Program-made: the position numbers and the translations under genes
In this document: piece by piece, positions 34,072 to 42,979 of the stretch
Layout: every line of letters starts with the position of its first letter
How positions within the stretch are numbered: position 1 is the first letter of the stretch
Notes under the pieces: generated by a model
What the model was told of the DNA's origin: nothing
Database searches by the model: none
Seen by the model: only the letters and a program-made list of their open reading frames with translations
Source: Paenibacillus turpanensis
GTDB lineage: Bacteria > Bacillota > Bacilli > Paenibacillales > YIM-B00363
Assembly (NCBI RefSeq): GCF_011421635.1
Contig: NZ_WTLI01000023.1
Span: forward strand, 1 to 64,000
DNA: 64,000 bases
Reading direction: 5' to 3'

Positions 34072-34814
34072 TATTCAATGAACAGGGCCGGTGTGCCCAG
34101 CGTCAGCCTCCATGCTCCGTTCTCCGTGTCCCGGTGAACGGCGGCTTGGAGGTTTATTTTTTGCACCTTAGAGCCCGGCTTCATAGCCGCTTCAGCCGTG
34201 AACTTATCGGAGCTCATCGACATGCTATAGGAGCCGGAATCTACATAGCTGTCCACTGCTTCGGCCGCAGCTGCTTCACGAATGCTCTCCATAAGCTTCA
34301 GCTCTCCGTCAGCGATGAGCTGGCCCTTGACTGCCCCTTGAATATTAACGACCCATGCACCCTTTGCATGAACACGATCGGAATAATGTGCCAGCTCCTC
34401 CTGCAGCGCACCCAGCTGCTCCACAGCGGCCGCAGCCTCACCGTCCAATTTCACCGTAATCCGCATTCCCGAGTCTACGGGCATCGCCATCAGGGTCAGC
34501 TGCGCTCCATCCGCCGTGCGATACGTTCGAGTGACAATCTCCGCCCCCGCATGCCCAGCGTCCTTATCAGCGCCGCTTACTTCCTCCCACCCCGTACCCG
34601 GAGCCGGCAGGGCTGCTTCGTCCGATGGCAGCGCAGCGCTCCATTTGGCCGACAATTGCACAGGGCCTTCTAGCTGCTCATGAGCAAGCTCCAATAGAGC
34701 AAGCGCATCCCCGCGGGCGTTTCCATCCGCCGCTTTCGCGTGTACCAAGCTCCATCCGCCAAGCATAATCACTGCCGCCACCAACAGCACCCACAGACCT
34801 GCATTCCGCTTCAT
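34068..34814 (-). CDS. ywmB: YwmB-family secreted TATA-box-binding-like protein
   Basis: This 248-residue protein has a signal peptide (LWVLLVAAVIMLGGWSLVHAKA) and a YwmB-type domain of two TBP-like repeats. The start is ATG with GGCGGG upstream. The family is restricted mainly to spore-formers and has no firmly assigned function. The gene ends against yfkK. The 320-bp gap upstream (34815-35135) holds the terminator at 35059-35095 and a weak palindrome CTGGTAAT / ATCACCAG at 34839-34856. Confidence 0.75.
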   Translation of the reverse strand: MKRNAGLWVLLVAAVIMLGGWSLVHAKAADGNARGDALALLELAHEQLEGPVQLSAKWSAALPSDEAALPAPGTGWEEVSGADKDAGHAGAEIVTRTYRTADGAQLTLMAMPVDSGMRITVKLDGEAAAAVEQLGALQEELAHYSDRVHAKGAWVVNIQGAVKGQLIADGELKLMESIREAAAAEAVDSYVDSGSYSMSMSSDKFTAEAAMKPGSKVQKINLQAAVHRDTENGAWRLTLGTPALFIEY

Positions 34815-35058
34815 TCGTCCCGCCTCCGCAACCGAATCTGGTAATCTATCACCAGTATGACCGCGGCGTTGCTAGATTATACTCTTGGGACCGAAAATTT
34901 TTCGCTATCTATTCATGAGGTTTACGTCGTGTCATTGCCGAAACAAGAAAAACTTCTATCGAAGTCCTTTCAAAGAAGCGGGTACGTCATTAAGCGTTTT
35001 CCTTGGTATAGAATTTACTCGTTCCGACCTCAGCGAAACTTATAAATTCTATAACGTT

Positions 35059-35095
35059 AAAAAAGCACATCTCGGAAGTGAGATGCGCTTTAAGC
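35059..35095 (-). terminator. Terminator of the C-S lyase gene
   Basis: AAAGCGCATCTCAC / GAGATGTGCTTT followed by TTTT on the minus strand. Confidence 0.85.
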
Positions 35096-35135
35096 ATGCG
35101 ATTATGTTTTATACCAACTTACCAAGTTACCCTCT

Positions 35136-36314
35136 TTATCTCGCTTGAGATTTGGCTGCGCCGATAAACCGGTCCAGCGCTTCCTTCAAGGTCGCTCTCG
35201 TACATGCCATATTGATGCGGAGATGACCTACGCCTTCCTCGCCGAACACGGAGCCCTCGCTAAAAGCTACCTTCGCCTGCTTGAACATTAGCTCCTTCAG
35301 CTCCGGAACGGAACGGCCCAGTCCGCGGCAGTTGACCCACAGCAAATAGGTACCCTCCGGACGCATCGGCTTCACTTCCGGCAGCTCGTTCTCCAGACGT
35401 TCGATTGCATAATCAATGTTCCCCTTAAGATGAACGAGCAGGGCGTCCAGCCATTCATCCCCGTATTGATAAGCAGCCTCTGTCGCCACAGGACCGAAGA
35501 AATTGGTCATATGCAGTGAGAGCGCCTTAATCCGGTAATCCAGCTTCCGCTTAAGCTGAGCGTTCGGCGTTACCATAAAGGCGTAATGCAGCCCCGGTAT
35601 ATTAAACGTTTTGGATGGAGCGAGCACGGTCAACGTAATGTCCGCCAGCTGTTCCGAAATAGAGGCGAACGGGATATGGGGATGACCCGGATAGGTATGA
35701 TCGCAGTGAATTTCATCGGAGACAACGGTTACCCCGTATTTCAAGCAAAGCTCGCCAAGACGGGAAAGCTCCTCCTTCGTCCATACTCTTCCCCCCGGGT
35801 TATGCGGGTTGCAAAGCAGGATGAGCTTAACACCTTGTCGGAACTGCTGCTCAACATCGGCGTAATCCATCACAAAACGGCCGTCCTGCTCCAGCAGCGG
35901 GCTGCGCACAATTTCTCTGCCGTTCATGCGAATGACGTCAAAAAACGGGTAATATACCGGCGTTTGCACGAGTATGCGGTCGCCCGGCTCGGTAAAGCAT
36001 TCCACGGCAAGACTCAAGCCCGTTACCACTCCCGGCAGATCGGAAATCCACCCCGGCTGAATACTCCATTGGTGACGGCGCTGGAACCAGCCGATAATGG
36101 CTTCATCAATGTCGTTCGTTCGGATCTGGTAGCCGTAAATGCCTTCTTGAGCACGCTTTACCAGCGCCTCCTCAATTTGCGGCGGGCTTTTGAAGTCCAT
36201 ATCCGCCACCCAGAGAGGAAGCAGATCAGCGTCCCCGAACAGCTTTTCGGATTGATCCCATTTGTAGGAACGGGTATTTCGGCGATCTATATGATCATCA
36301 AATGAAAAAGACAA
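35136..36314 (-). CDS. patB: MalY/PatB-type PLP-dependent C-S lyase
   Basis: This 392-residue fold-type I aminotransferase-like protein has the PLP-Lys motif LAPSKTFNIPGL, the Asp in VVSDEIHCDHTY and LLCNPHNPGGRVW. These match PatB/MalY cystathionine beta-lyases that release homocysteine or cysteine-derived pyruvate. Transaminase activity cannot be excluded. The start is TTG with GGGAGC upstream. It stands alone in the window. Confidence 0.85.
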   Translation of the reverse strand: MSFSFDDHIDRRNTRSYKWDQSEKLFGDADLLPLWVADMDFKSPPQIEEALVKRAQEGIYGYQIRTNDIDEAIIGWFQRRHQWSIQPGWISDLPGVVTGLSLAVECFTEPGDRILVQTPVYYPFFDVIRMNGREIVRSPLLEQDGRFVMDYADVEQQFRQGVKLILLCNPHNPGGRVWTKEELSRLGELCLKYGVTVVSDEIHCDHTYPGHPHIPFASISEQLADITLTVLAPSKTFNIPGLHYAFMVTPNAQLKRKLDYRIKALSLHMTNFFGPVATEAAYQYGDEWLDALLVHLKGNIDYAIERLENELPEVKPMRPEGTYLLWVNCRGLGRSVPELKELMFKQAKVAFSEGSVFGEEGVGHLRINMACTRATLKEALDRFIGAAKSQAR

Positions 36315-36453
36315 GTCATGCAGCTCCCTTCAAATGCCAATTGTATTACCATTATACTAAACGGGGGCAAACTGAACAGCCCCTTTCTCGCCCTCGCAGG
36401 CTGAAAAAGAGGCTGATCTCATCGTTATAGAGCTCTTTCTATAGCGCTCACGA

Positions 36454-36606
36454 TTACAGCGGCAGCAGCTTCATCAGCATTCGCAGGAGCAGCGGCAAAT
36501 CCGTTCCAGCCGCCGATCGCTTCCAGCTGCCGGCCTCGATCTGTTTGTTGATCTCGCCGCTGCGGTAGCGCATTTCCATTTCCAAATCATAAAAATGATG
36601 TTCCAA
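36454..36606 (-). CDS. 50-residue protein of unknown function
   Basis: The start is TTG at 36606 behind GAGGTGA. The peptide has an acidic/aromatic N-terminus (EHHFYDLEMEMRYRSGE), a helical mid-part and a hydrophobic C-terminus (LPLLLRMLMKLLPL). The binding site supports translation. No family is recognised. It is not in the same transcript as the 41-residue gene upstream because a terminator lies between. Confidence 0.45.
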   Translation of the reverse strand: MEHHFYDLEMEMRYRSGEINKQIEAGSWKRSAAGTDLPLLLRMLMKLLPL

Positions 36607-36647
36607 CTTATTCTCACCTCATAGCGGGTAATATGGGATAGACAATA

Positions 36648-36676
36648 AAAAAAGCCGCGGTTTTTCACCGCGGCAT
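36648..36676 (-). terminator. Terminator of the 41-residue gene
   Basis: GCCGCGGTG / CACCGCGGC type stem (loop AAAAA) followed on the minus strand by TTTTTTT. It lies between the two micro-genes. Confidence 0.8.
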
Positions 36677-36710
36677 AACAGGCTGCATCTATGGGATGAA
36701 GAGCGCACGC

Positions 36711-36836
36711 CTACAGCGTCCGTCTTCGGCGATGCGCCATACGGGCGAAAACAATCATGCTATACAATTGAGCAACCATAAAGAAATGCTTCGGCATACC
36801 AATATCCATCTTCTTGTTAACGTTGAAGTTTTCCAT
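36711..36836 (-). CDS. 41-residue basic peptide
   Basis: The ATG at 36836 follows AAGGAGG by seven bases. The peptide reads as a soluble N-terminus (MENFNVNKKMDIGMPK), a weakly hydrophobic helix (HFFMVAQLYSMIVFARM) and an Arg-rich end (AHRRRRTL). It is bounded by terminators on both sides, so it is probably mono-cistronic. No family is recognised; membrane association is possible. Confidence 0.5.
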   Translation of the reverse strand: MENFNVNKKMDIGMPKHFFMVAQLYSMIVFARMAHRRRRTL

Positions 36837-36892
36837 GACGCATCCTCCTTTCCAATTTGCTTTAGTCATTGCCGATCGACAGGTTCAGTATA

Positions 36893-36926
36893 TAAAAAAA
36901 GACATGGCCTGCGCCATGCCGCGTTT
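36893..36926 (-). terminator. Terminator of the DUF1450 gene
   Basis: GGCATGGC / GGCCATGTC (loop GCA) is followed by TTTTTTT on the minus strand. Confidence 0.8.
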
Positions 36927-36958
36927 CGTTATAATAAAGGTTTCCCTCTTGATTTTCG

Positions 36959-37180
36959 TTATCCCAGCATTTTTTTAATTTCGCTGTAAATATCATCGGC
37001 CGACGATGAACAGAAAAAGCCCGTTTTTCCTACCCGCACCATCATTTGTTTCGAGCATTTGCCGCATCTTCCAAGACAATCCTTCTTCTTATGCTTCACC
37101 TCGGGAAAAGCCTCTTTCAGATGCTTATACAAGGGACGAGCGCCTTTTTTTAAATTCCGGCAGCAGTAGTGAAGCTTCAT
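36959..37180 (-). CDS. DUF1450-family iron-regulated small protein
   Basis: This 73-residue cytosolic protein has Cys pairs CC near residue 6 and CLGRCGKC near 35, plus a C-terminal FFCSS. The pattern fits the DUF1450/thioredoxin-like [2Fe-2S] ferredoxin-like group. ATG 37180 is chosen (AGGTGA upstream). A 17/19 Fur box and a SigA promoter precede it, so iron-responsive repression is likely. It is divergent from hmoB. Confidence 0.75.
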   Translation of the reverse strand: MKLHYCCRNLKKGARPLYKHLKEAFPEVKHKKKDCLGRCGKCSKQMMVRVGKTGFFCSSSADDIYSEIKKMLG

Positions 37181-37201
37181 CGGCCTTCTCACCTCTCGCG
37201 T

Positions 37202-37220
37202 GATAATGATTCTCATTTTC
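37202..37220. promoter_or_regulatory. Fur box
   Basis: GATAATGATTCTCATTTTC matches the 19-bp Fur consensus GATAATGATTATCATTATC at 17 positions. It lies just downstream of the -10 of the DUF1450 promoter (37233-37261), the position expected for iron-dependent repression. Confidence 0.85.
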
Positions 37221-37232
37221 GGATACTTCATT

Positions 37233-37261
37233 ATCATAATGGCGGCTTCGCCCATTGTCAA
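37233..37261 (-). promoter_or_regulatory. Promoter of the DUF1450 gene
   Basis: A -35 TTGACA (37256-37261) and -10 TATGAT (37233-37238) are separated by 17 bp, upstream of the Fur box. Confidence 0.75.
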
Positions 37262-37282
37262 GAGATTGACACCGTCTTTCTT

Positions 37283-37319
37283 TTGTTGTGACACCAACGA
37301 TTCATTATAATAAGAATTA
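37283..37319 (+). promoter_or_regulatory. Promoter of hmoB with overlapping operator-like box
   Basis: A -35 TTGTTG (37283-37288) and perfect -10 TATAAT (37306-37311) are separated by 17 bp. TTATAATAAGAATTA (37305-37319) overlaps the -10 and matches 11 of 14 fixed positions of the PerR box; it fits the Fur 7-1-7 model less well. Confidence 0.55.
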
Positions 37320-37350
37320 GCTTTTAAAATATGGAAAGGGTGATATCTCG

Positions 37351-37854
37351 ATGGTTGTCTACATACATAATGAAATAGGGGCTTGGACTGCTGGTCCAGA
37401 AGGAACCGTGCTGATGCTGAACGGGGAACAAGAACAGCGTTCTCTTCTGGAAACGAATGCAGAGCTTACCGGCCCGGACGGAGCGGAGAAATACGAGGTG
37501 CTCGATGGGGTCGGCTCTTTAACCGGCGATTCCTTCGCGGTCATTAATAACATCCCGGTTACGGAGGACGGTCGAGAAGCCTTTGAGGAACGGTTTCGAA
37601 ACCGCGCCCGTATGGTTGAATCCGAGCCCGGCTTCGTGGCCATTCGTGTTCTTCGTCCGCTGAACGGCGATACCTATCGGATCCTTACCCTATGGGGTTC
37701 GGAAGCTGATTTTAAAGCGTGGCAAAGTTCAAAAGCGTACGAGCATGCTCACAAGAAACGTCAAACCTCGCAAGGTATTGACCAACAGCAGCCGTCCATC
37801 TTTCCCCGCCCGTCCTTTGTTACGACTTACCGGGTCAGTGTCAGCGTAAACTAA
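37351..37854 (+). CDS. hmoB: Heme-degrading monooxygenase HmoB-like
   Basis: This 167-residue protein has the HmoB layout: a variable N-terminal domain (about 1-65) and a C-terminal ABM/IsdG-like ferredoxin-fold domain (about 67-160; FAVINNIPVTEDGREAFEERF ... EPGFVAIRVLRP). IsdG-type enzymes open heme to release iron. The start is ATG with AAAGGGTGA upstream. Divergence from the Fur-controlled DUF1450 gene fits iron acquisition. Confidence 0.82.
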   Translation: MVVYIHNEIGAWTAGPEGTVLMLNGEQEQRSLLETNAELTGPDGAEKYEVLDGVGSLTGDSFAVINNIPVTEDGREAFEERFRNRARMVESEPGFVAIRVLRPLNGDTYRILTLWGSEADFKAWQSSKAYEHAHKKRQTSQGIDQQQPSIFPRPSFVTTYRVSVSVN

Positions 37855-37878
37855 CGTTACGGAGAAGGACTGATCGGA

Positions 37879-39156
37879 TTGGACCAACCGGTATTCGCTT
37901 TACTGGTATTTCTCGTTGCCTATGCATTCATCATTTCGGAGAAGGTGAATCGAACGATTGTGGCACTGGCCGGTGCCGTCGTATTTGTAGCAACCGGCAT
38001 TGTCCCACTGCCGGCAGCAATCGAGCATGTAGACTGGAATACGATAGGCCTGCTTGCCGGAATGATGATGATCGTAAGCATAACTGCGGAATCCGGAGTG
38101 TTCCGTTTTTTGGCGTTATGGGCAGCGAAACGCGCCAAAGGCGATCCCGTACGGATGCTCGTGCTCCTTGGGGTCATAACTGCGGTATGCTCGGCTTTTC
38201 TGGATAACGTAACGACGATTTTGCTCGTTGCGCCGGTTACCTTTCATATCGCCGGACGGCTGAACATATCGCCGATTCCGTTCCTGCTGACCGAAGTGCT
38301 GCTATCCAACATTGGCGGCACGGCAACGCTGATCGGCGATCCGCCGAATATCATGATTGGCAGCGCCAATCCGGAGACGCTGACATTCTCCGCCTTCCTG
38401 CTCCATCTGGGACCGGCGGCGCTTATCATTATCGCCGTTTCTCTTGCCGTGCTGGCCCTCTATTATCGGAGCCAGCTGCGGACAGGGGCCGAGCTGCGCC
38501 GGCAAATGCTGGAGCTGCAGCCGGCTGCGGAAATTCGTGACCGTGTGCTCCTGATTAAAAGCATCACCGTATTATCGCTGACCGTGGTTGGTTTTTTCGC
38601 CCACGGCGTGCTTCACATCGAATCCTCCATCATCGCTTTAGGCGGTGCCGTCTGCCTTATGATCTTAACCGGAGGAGGCCATGTGAAGTCAGCGTTTCGT
38701 GGAATTGAATGGGCCACACTGCTGTTTTTCATCGGATTATTCGTGCTCGTCGGAGGGCTGGTGGAAACCGGACTTGTGGCGAAGCTTGCGCAAAGCCTGC
38801 TTCAAGCCACTCACGGCGAATTATTGTCAACATCGATGCTGATCCTAGCATTCAGCGCCGTCGCCTCTGCTTTCATCGACAATATCCCTTTGGTGGCCAC
38901 GCTCATCCCTATGATTCAAGATTTAGAGAGTATGGGCATGACGCGGATTGAGCCGATCTGGTGGAGTCTTGCTTTAGGGGCTTGTCTGGGCGGCAACGGA
39001 ACGATCATTGGGGCAAGCGCAAACGTGATTGCGGCAGCCATGGCCGCCAAGCAGGGTGCGCCGGTCTCCTATTGGCGTTTTATGAAAATCGGGTTTCCGA
39101 TCATGCTTCTTTCGATTGTTATCTCAGCTATTTATATTTGGTTCCGCTATTTTTAA
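37879..39156 (+). CDS. ArsB/NhaD-type anion permease
   Basis: This 425-residue protein has ten to eleven membrane helices. The ArsB/NhaD superfamily signature FLDNVTTILLVAPVTF and the repeated FIDNIPLVATLIPMI are visible, together with NIGGTATLIGDPPNIMIG and LGGNGTIIGASANVI. These are the duplicated discontinuous helices of ion-transporter (IT) superfamily permeases. The substrate (arsenite, Na+/H+, carboxylate) is undetermined; no ars genes are adjacent. The start is TTG with AAGGA upstream. It follows hmoB by 24 bp. Confidence 0.88.
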   Translation: MDQPVFALLVFLVAYAFIISEKVNRTIVALAGAVVFVATGIVPLPAAIEHVDWNTIGLLAGMMMIVSITAESGVFRFLALWAAKRAKGDPVRMLVLLGVITAVCSAFLDNVTTILLVAPVTFHIAGRLNISPIPFLLTEVLLSNIGGTATLIGDPPNIMIGSANPETLTFSAFLLHLGPAALIIIAVSLAVLALYYRSQLRTGAELRRQMLELQPAAEIRDRVLLIKSITVLSLTVVGFFAHGVLHIESSIIALGGAVCLMILTGGGHVKSAFRGIEWATLLFFIGLFVLVGGLVETGLVAKLAQSLLQATHGELLSTSMLILAFSAVASAFIDNIPLVATLIPMIQDLESMGMTRIEPIWWSLALGACLGGNGTIIGASANVIAAAMAAKQGAPVSYWRFMKIGFPIMLLSIVISAIYIWFRYF

Positions 39157-39172
39157 ATTAGTAAGAGATTGT

Positions 39173-39238
39173 GCCTGAACAAGAGGTTCTTCCGGTTCTT
39201 CTATCAAATGAAGCCTCTTTTTGTTCAGGCCTTTCTTT
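39173..39238 (+). terminator. Long terminator of the permease gene
   Basis: A long stem GCCTGAACAAGAGG / CCTCTTTTTGTTCAGGC is followed by CTTTCTTTTTT. Confidence 0.85.
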
Positions 39239-39336
39239 TTTAATCGCTTGTGAAAATAGTCACAACAAATACAGCTTGGATGCTCTACAATAAGGACATA
39301 GCAACAACAACCGTATTCCTGAAAGGGTGACAACGT

Positions 39337-39555
39337 ATGAAGGCGATCCAAGTTAAACCAACCGACCCGCAAGTCCGTCGCGATTGCTTCTGCTGTGAAG
39401 GCGGTGCTTTATTTGCCGAAATCGCTGGAGGCATTCCCGCCGATTGTCCCGGCTGCGAGCCACTGGTACGCACCGATGACGTCCGAAAGGATGTTAAGGA
39501 AAAACCGTTAACCTTCATGCAGGAATGCGGTTTGCAGGAGCTGTACCTGCTCTAA
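39337..39555 (+). CDS. 72-residue Cys-containing protein of unknown function
   Basis: The start is ATG with AAAGGGTGA upstream. Six cysteines are present: CFCC, CPGC and a C-terminal EC, so metal binding (zinc-ribbon-like) is plausible. It is mono-cistronic between two terminators. I do not recognise the family. Confidence 0.6.
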   Translation: MKAIQVKPTDPQVRRDCFCCEGGALFAEIAGGIPADCPGCEPLVRTDDVRKDVKEKPLTFMQECGLQELYLL

Positions 39556-39595
39556 GTTGCTAGACTCTCATTTTCTCAATATCCCTCCCTATTGC

Positions 39596-39628
39596 CGGAC
39601 AGTTTGTCCGGTCTTTTTTTTTTGCGTT
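39596..39628 (+). terminator. Terminator
   Basis: CCGGAC-AGTTT-GTCCGG followed by TCTTTTTTTTTT. Confidence 0.9.
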
Positions 39629-39759
39629 TTAAAACAATGGTCAATTGGAAGAAATAGCCTTGTACAACTTTTCCCATTTTGTAGTACAATTTGCATATCG
39701 ACATTTATCGTCATTTTTCGATTATTTTTCCCGACAGCTTTGTTGGAGAGGATGAAATT

Positions 39760-41679
39760 ATGACCGGCCGTCTTTCTAAATATATGATTTTATGCATGTG
39801 TGTTCTTATTATAATTGCACCTTTGATTTACCTTTTACATAATCACACCCAAAGGCAAGCTCCTTCCATTTCCGCCATCAATGGTACGTTAGACTTACGA
39901 CATTGGTCCTTTTCAGCCGATGGACCTCTAGATATGACCGGTCAATGGGAGCTTTATTGGCAGCAGCTGATTGACCCGTATGGTTTTCGCCAGCATCAAG
40001 GCGAGCTCACCAGGTTTACAACACAGCCAAAGCTTTGGAACGATGAAGAGGGGCTGAACAACGTCGGTTACGCGACGATGCGGCTTCATTTATTTTTCCA
40101 TGAAAGCGATCTTGGAAAGCAGTTCGCCCTTTCGTTTCCGCGCATATTCGGGGCCTCGCAAATTTGGATCGGCGGAGAATACAAAATATCCAACGGCGTT
40201 GTCGGATTGTACAAGCATCAGGTGAAGCCGTTAGAACGCATGGATACGATCCTGTTTACTCCAACCCGGCCCTATGTGGAAGTCGTCGTTCAAGCCTCCA
40301 ACTTTCATCACCGAAAAGGCGGTATTGACGGTGCAGTAAAGCTTGGATTAGAGCCCGATATTCAATCGATCACGTTAAAACAAATGCTGATTGAGGTTAT
40401 CGTTGCAGGCGGCGTTTTATTGTCTGCGATCTATCATCTGCTGCTATATATTATGAGACGTGCAGATTATTCCCACCTGTACTTCAGCTTGTTTTCGTTT
40501 TGCATTGTAGTCACTGTATCTTTTACCGGAACGAAGCCGATTAACTTAGTCACCGAAATGCTGTCCTATCAGCTTGGATACAAACTAGAATACATTCATT
40601 TATTCGGATCGGCATTATTCCTGTTTTTATTTTACAATGAAATGTATCCGTCCCGAATTCACAGATCGGCGCTTCGCGTCTTAAAGTGGCTCACGGCGGC
40701 TTCCATCATACTTATACTTGCCACACCTGTTTCCTTGTTCGGTTTTCTTGCGTTTCTGTTTTATGCCATACTTATATCCTTTTCCGTTTATCTGATGATC
40801 CAGCTCTTACGATCCTATATTCAAGGAGAAAGCCACGGACTAATCACGTTTATTACACTAGCCATCTTTTTCGCAACCTTTATTCACGATATTTTTACTA
40901 AAAACTTCTATTTTCAATCATACGAGCTCCATTTGACCGGCGTTGCAAGCATCGTCCTCGGGCAATCTCTCATCCTGGCCTTCCGCTTCAGTCAAATGCA
41001 CTCTAAGGTGGAAAGCTTGCTTCTGGAAGTAAACGAAAATCAAAAAGAAATCATATTTACCCTTAGCGAGGTCGCGGAAAAACGGTCGCAGGAAACAGGC
41101 TATCATGTCAAACGAGTTGCCGAGTATTCCAAGCTGCTCGCCCTAAAGTACGGTCTGCCTGAAAAAGAAGCGGAGACCGTCAGACTCGCTTCCTCCATGC
41201 ATGATATTGGTAAGCTGGCCATTCCGGATACGATCTTGAATAAACCCGGTAAGCTCACCACCGAGGAATATTCGCTTATGCAGACCCATGTGCTTGAGGG
41301 CTATGGAATGCTCAAACACTCCAATCGTGAGGTCATGAAAGCTGCAGCTACGATTGCCTTAACTCACCATGAAAAGTACGACGGTACAGGTTACCCGAAG
41401 CAGCTCAAAGGAAAGGATATTCCATTATACGGGCGCATTGTGGCGGTGGCGGACGTATTCGACGCGCTCGGCAGCGACCGGGTTTACAAGCAAGCTTGGG
41501 GGTTGCAGCAAATTATCGATTACTTTGAGGAACAAAAGGGAAGGCATTTTGACCCGGAGCTGGTGGATTTATTTTTACGTCATTTATCCGATTTCCTCGC
41601 CATTCGCGACCGGTATATCGATACCCTGCAAGGGGAGTTTGAGATGAGGCGCAGCCGTCCTTTAGAGAGAAAGGCATGA
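39760..41679 (+). CDS. 7TMR-DISM-like HD-GYP cyclic-di-GMP phosphodiesterase
   Basis: This 639-residue sensor has an N-terminal helix, an extracytoplasmic domain (about 40-190), seven membrane helices (about 200-400) and a C-terminal HD-GYP domain (about 425-610). The catalytic motifs are HDIGKLAIPD and HHEKYDGTGYP. The GYP motif marks it as a c-di-GMP hydrolase of the HD-GYP type. The N-terminal half resembles 7TMR-DISM receptor modules. ATG 39760 follows GGAGAGGATG. Among the three c-di-GMP enzymes in the window, it is the only one with an external sensing domain. Confidence 0.88.
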   Translation: MTGRLSKYMILCMCVLIIIAPLIYLLHNHTQRQAPSISAINGTLDLRHWSFSADGPLDMTGQWELYWQQLIDPYGFRQHQGELTRFTTQPKLWNDEEGLNNVGYATMRLHLFFHESDLGKQFALSFPRIFGASQIWIGGEYKISNGVVGLYKHQVKPLERMDTILFTPTRPYVEVVVQASNFHHRKGGIDGAVKLGLEPDIQSITLKQMLIEVIVAGGVLLSAIYHLLLYIMRRADYSHLYFSLFSFCIVVTVSFTGTKPINLVTEMLSYQLGYKLEYIHLFGSALFLFLFYNEMYPSRIHRSALRVLKWLTAASIILILATPVSLFGFLAFLFYAILISFSVYLMIQLLRSYIQGESHGLITFITLAIFFATFIHDIFTKNFYFQSYELHLTGVASIVLGQSLILAFRFSQMHSKVESLLLEVNENQKEIIFTLSEVAEKRSQETGYHVKRVAEYSKLLALKYGLPEKEAETVRLASSMHDIGKLAIPDTILNKPGKLTTEEYSLMQTHVLEGYGMLKHSNREVMKAAATIALTHHEKYDGTGYPKQLKGKDIPLYGRIVAVADVFDALGSDRVYKQAWGLQQIIDYFEEQKGRHFDPELVDLFLRHLSDFLAIRDRYIDTLQGEFEMRRSRPLERKA

Positions 41680-41717
41680 GACATGGGCTGCAATGCTGAA
41701 ATGAAGCGTTTAACGTA

Positions 41718-41766
41718 AAAAGGCCGGCTGTTTCATCATCGGATGATTGCAGCCAGCCTTTTCTTC
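41718..41766. terminator. Bidirectional terminator
   Basis: AAAAAGGCCGGCTG / CAGCCAGCCTTTTC with an inner CATCATC/GATGATTG stem, between convergent genes. Confidence 0.8.
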
Positions 41767-41782
41767 TATCTTGGAGCAACTA

Positions 41783-42121
41783 TCACTTTAAAGTATTAAA
41801 TCGCTTTCCGTTTATATAATAGCTGTCCTCTCGATACGCTTGAAAAGCAATCTCTACTTCCGAATATCCCAGCGAACGTAAATGACGGTCTAGTACATCT
41901 GCAAAACGATCTCGAACTTCCGTTCCGCGTTCAAACCAATATACTTCGGCAAACGGAAACGCAGCAATTACCTTCCCGCCAAAAACACCGGTGGTCGGGA
42001 CACTCTCAAGGGTAAAATTGTCTGTGCCGCATTCGCATACCTCAGCCAATTGTTCGATAAGCAGCGTACTTAAGGTTGCCAGCTGCTCGGCAGGAATCCC
42101 ACGAACCAATACATGGGGCAT
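41783..42121 (-). CDS. DUF1904-family protein
   Basis: This 112-residue protein has a tautomerase-like ferredoxin fold pattern: PHVLVRGIPAEQLATLSTLLIEQLAEVCECGTDNFTLE ... VEVAFPFAEVYWFERG. The DUF1904 family resembles 4-oxalocrotonate tautomerases, often with a Pro-1-like start; the mature N-terminus would begin PHVLV. ATG 42121 follows AGGAGG. It is co-oriented and 16 bp downstream of the hemolysin III gene. Confidence 0.75.
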   Translation of the reverse strand: MPHVLVRGIPAEQLATLSTLLIEQLAEVCECGTDNFTLESVPTTGVFGGKVIAAFPFAEVYWFERGTEVRDRFADVLDRHLRSLGYSEVEIAFQAYREDSYYINGKRFNTLK

Positions 42122-42137
42122 GGACGATTGTCCTCCT

Positions 42138-42788
42138 TTAGAATGAAATGAACAGAAGCGATAAAATCGCGAAGAAATGAACCACCGAGCCGGCAAGCAC
42201 AAACAAATGCCACACCGCATGGTGAAAAGGGAAAGCCCGCCAAACATAAAATATAGATCCCGCCGTGTATAAAATGCCGCCCGCTACCAGCAGACGAATT
42301 CCTTCAGCAGGCATCATCGCCTGCAGCGGCCCCCATACAAATACGATCAGCCAGCCCATCAAAACATAAAAAATCGTCGATAAGAATAAGAACCTTTTGG
42401 TAAAAAAGGCTTTAAACACGACACCACCGATAGCAATGGCCCAAACAATCCCAAATAGGGTCCATCCCAACGGGCCGCGTAAAGCGGTCAACAGAATTGG
42501 CGTATACGTTCCTGCGATAAATAAGTAAATAGAAGAATGGTCAAACGTTTCAAAAATGTCCTTTACTTTTCCCTCCGGAAAGGAATGGACCAAGGTAGAT
42601 GAGGTATAGAGCAGCAGCATTGTGATTCCATATACGGTGAAGCTTACGACATGCCAGGTTGTCCCCTGCAGGCTTGCGAACACAATCAAAATCACCAGCG
42701 CCGCCACGCTGAAAAGAGCTCCGATGCCGTGCGTGATTGCATTCACGATTTCTTCTTTTCTGCTGTACACATGGGTATTTGCCATCGT
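42138..42788 (-). CDS. Hemolysin III/YqfA-family membrane protein
   Basis: This 216-residue protein has seven membrane helices and PAQR/HlyIII motifs such as EEIVNAITHGIGALFS, TFDHSSIYLFIAGTYTP and the terminal HFHHAVWHLFVLAGS-like segment with metal-binding His. ATG 42788 is chosen with GGAGGT upstream. Despite the family name, membrane homeostasis roles are more likely than haemolysis. Confidence 0.88.
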   Translation of the reverse strand, partial: TMANTHVYSRKEEIVNAITHGIGALFSVAALVILIVFASLQGTTWHVVSFTVYGITMLLLYTSSTLVHSFPEGKVKDIFETFDHSSIYLFIAGTYTPILLTALRGPLGWTLFGIVWAIAIGGVVFKAFFTKRFLFLSTIFYVLMGWLIVFVWGPLQAMMPAEGIRLLVAGGILYTAGSIFYVWRAFPFHHAVWHLFVLAGSVVHFFAILSLLFISF

Positions 42789-42979
42789 ACTTACCTCCGT
42801 CCCTAACTGCAAACTGCAGTAAATGAGGTTATTATACCACGGGTCAAGTTTAATCACACATGACATGTATCACGATTTTCCATTTCGGACAAGTTGTGAT
42901 TTATGTTAGAATATGCAATTTTCGTTAAGTTAGGGTATGATATTGTAGCGTAAGTTTTGGCGAATGAGGTGAGCCCCCA

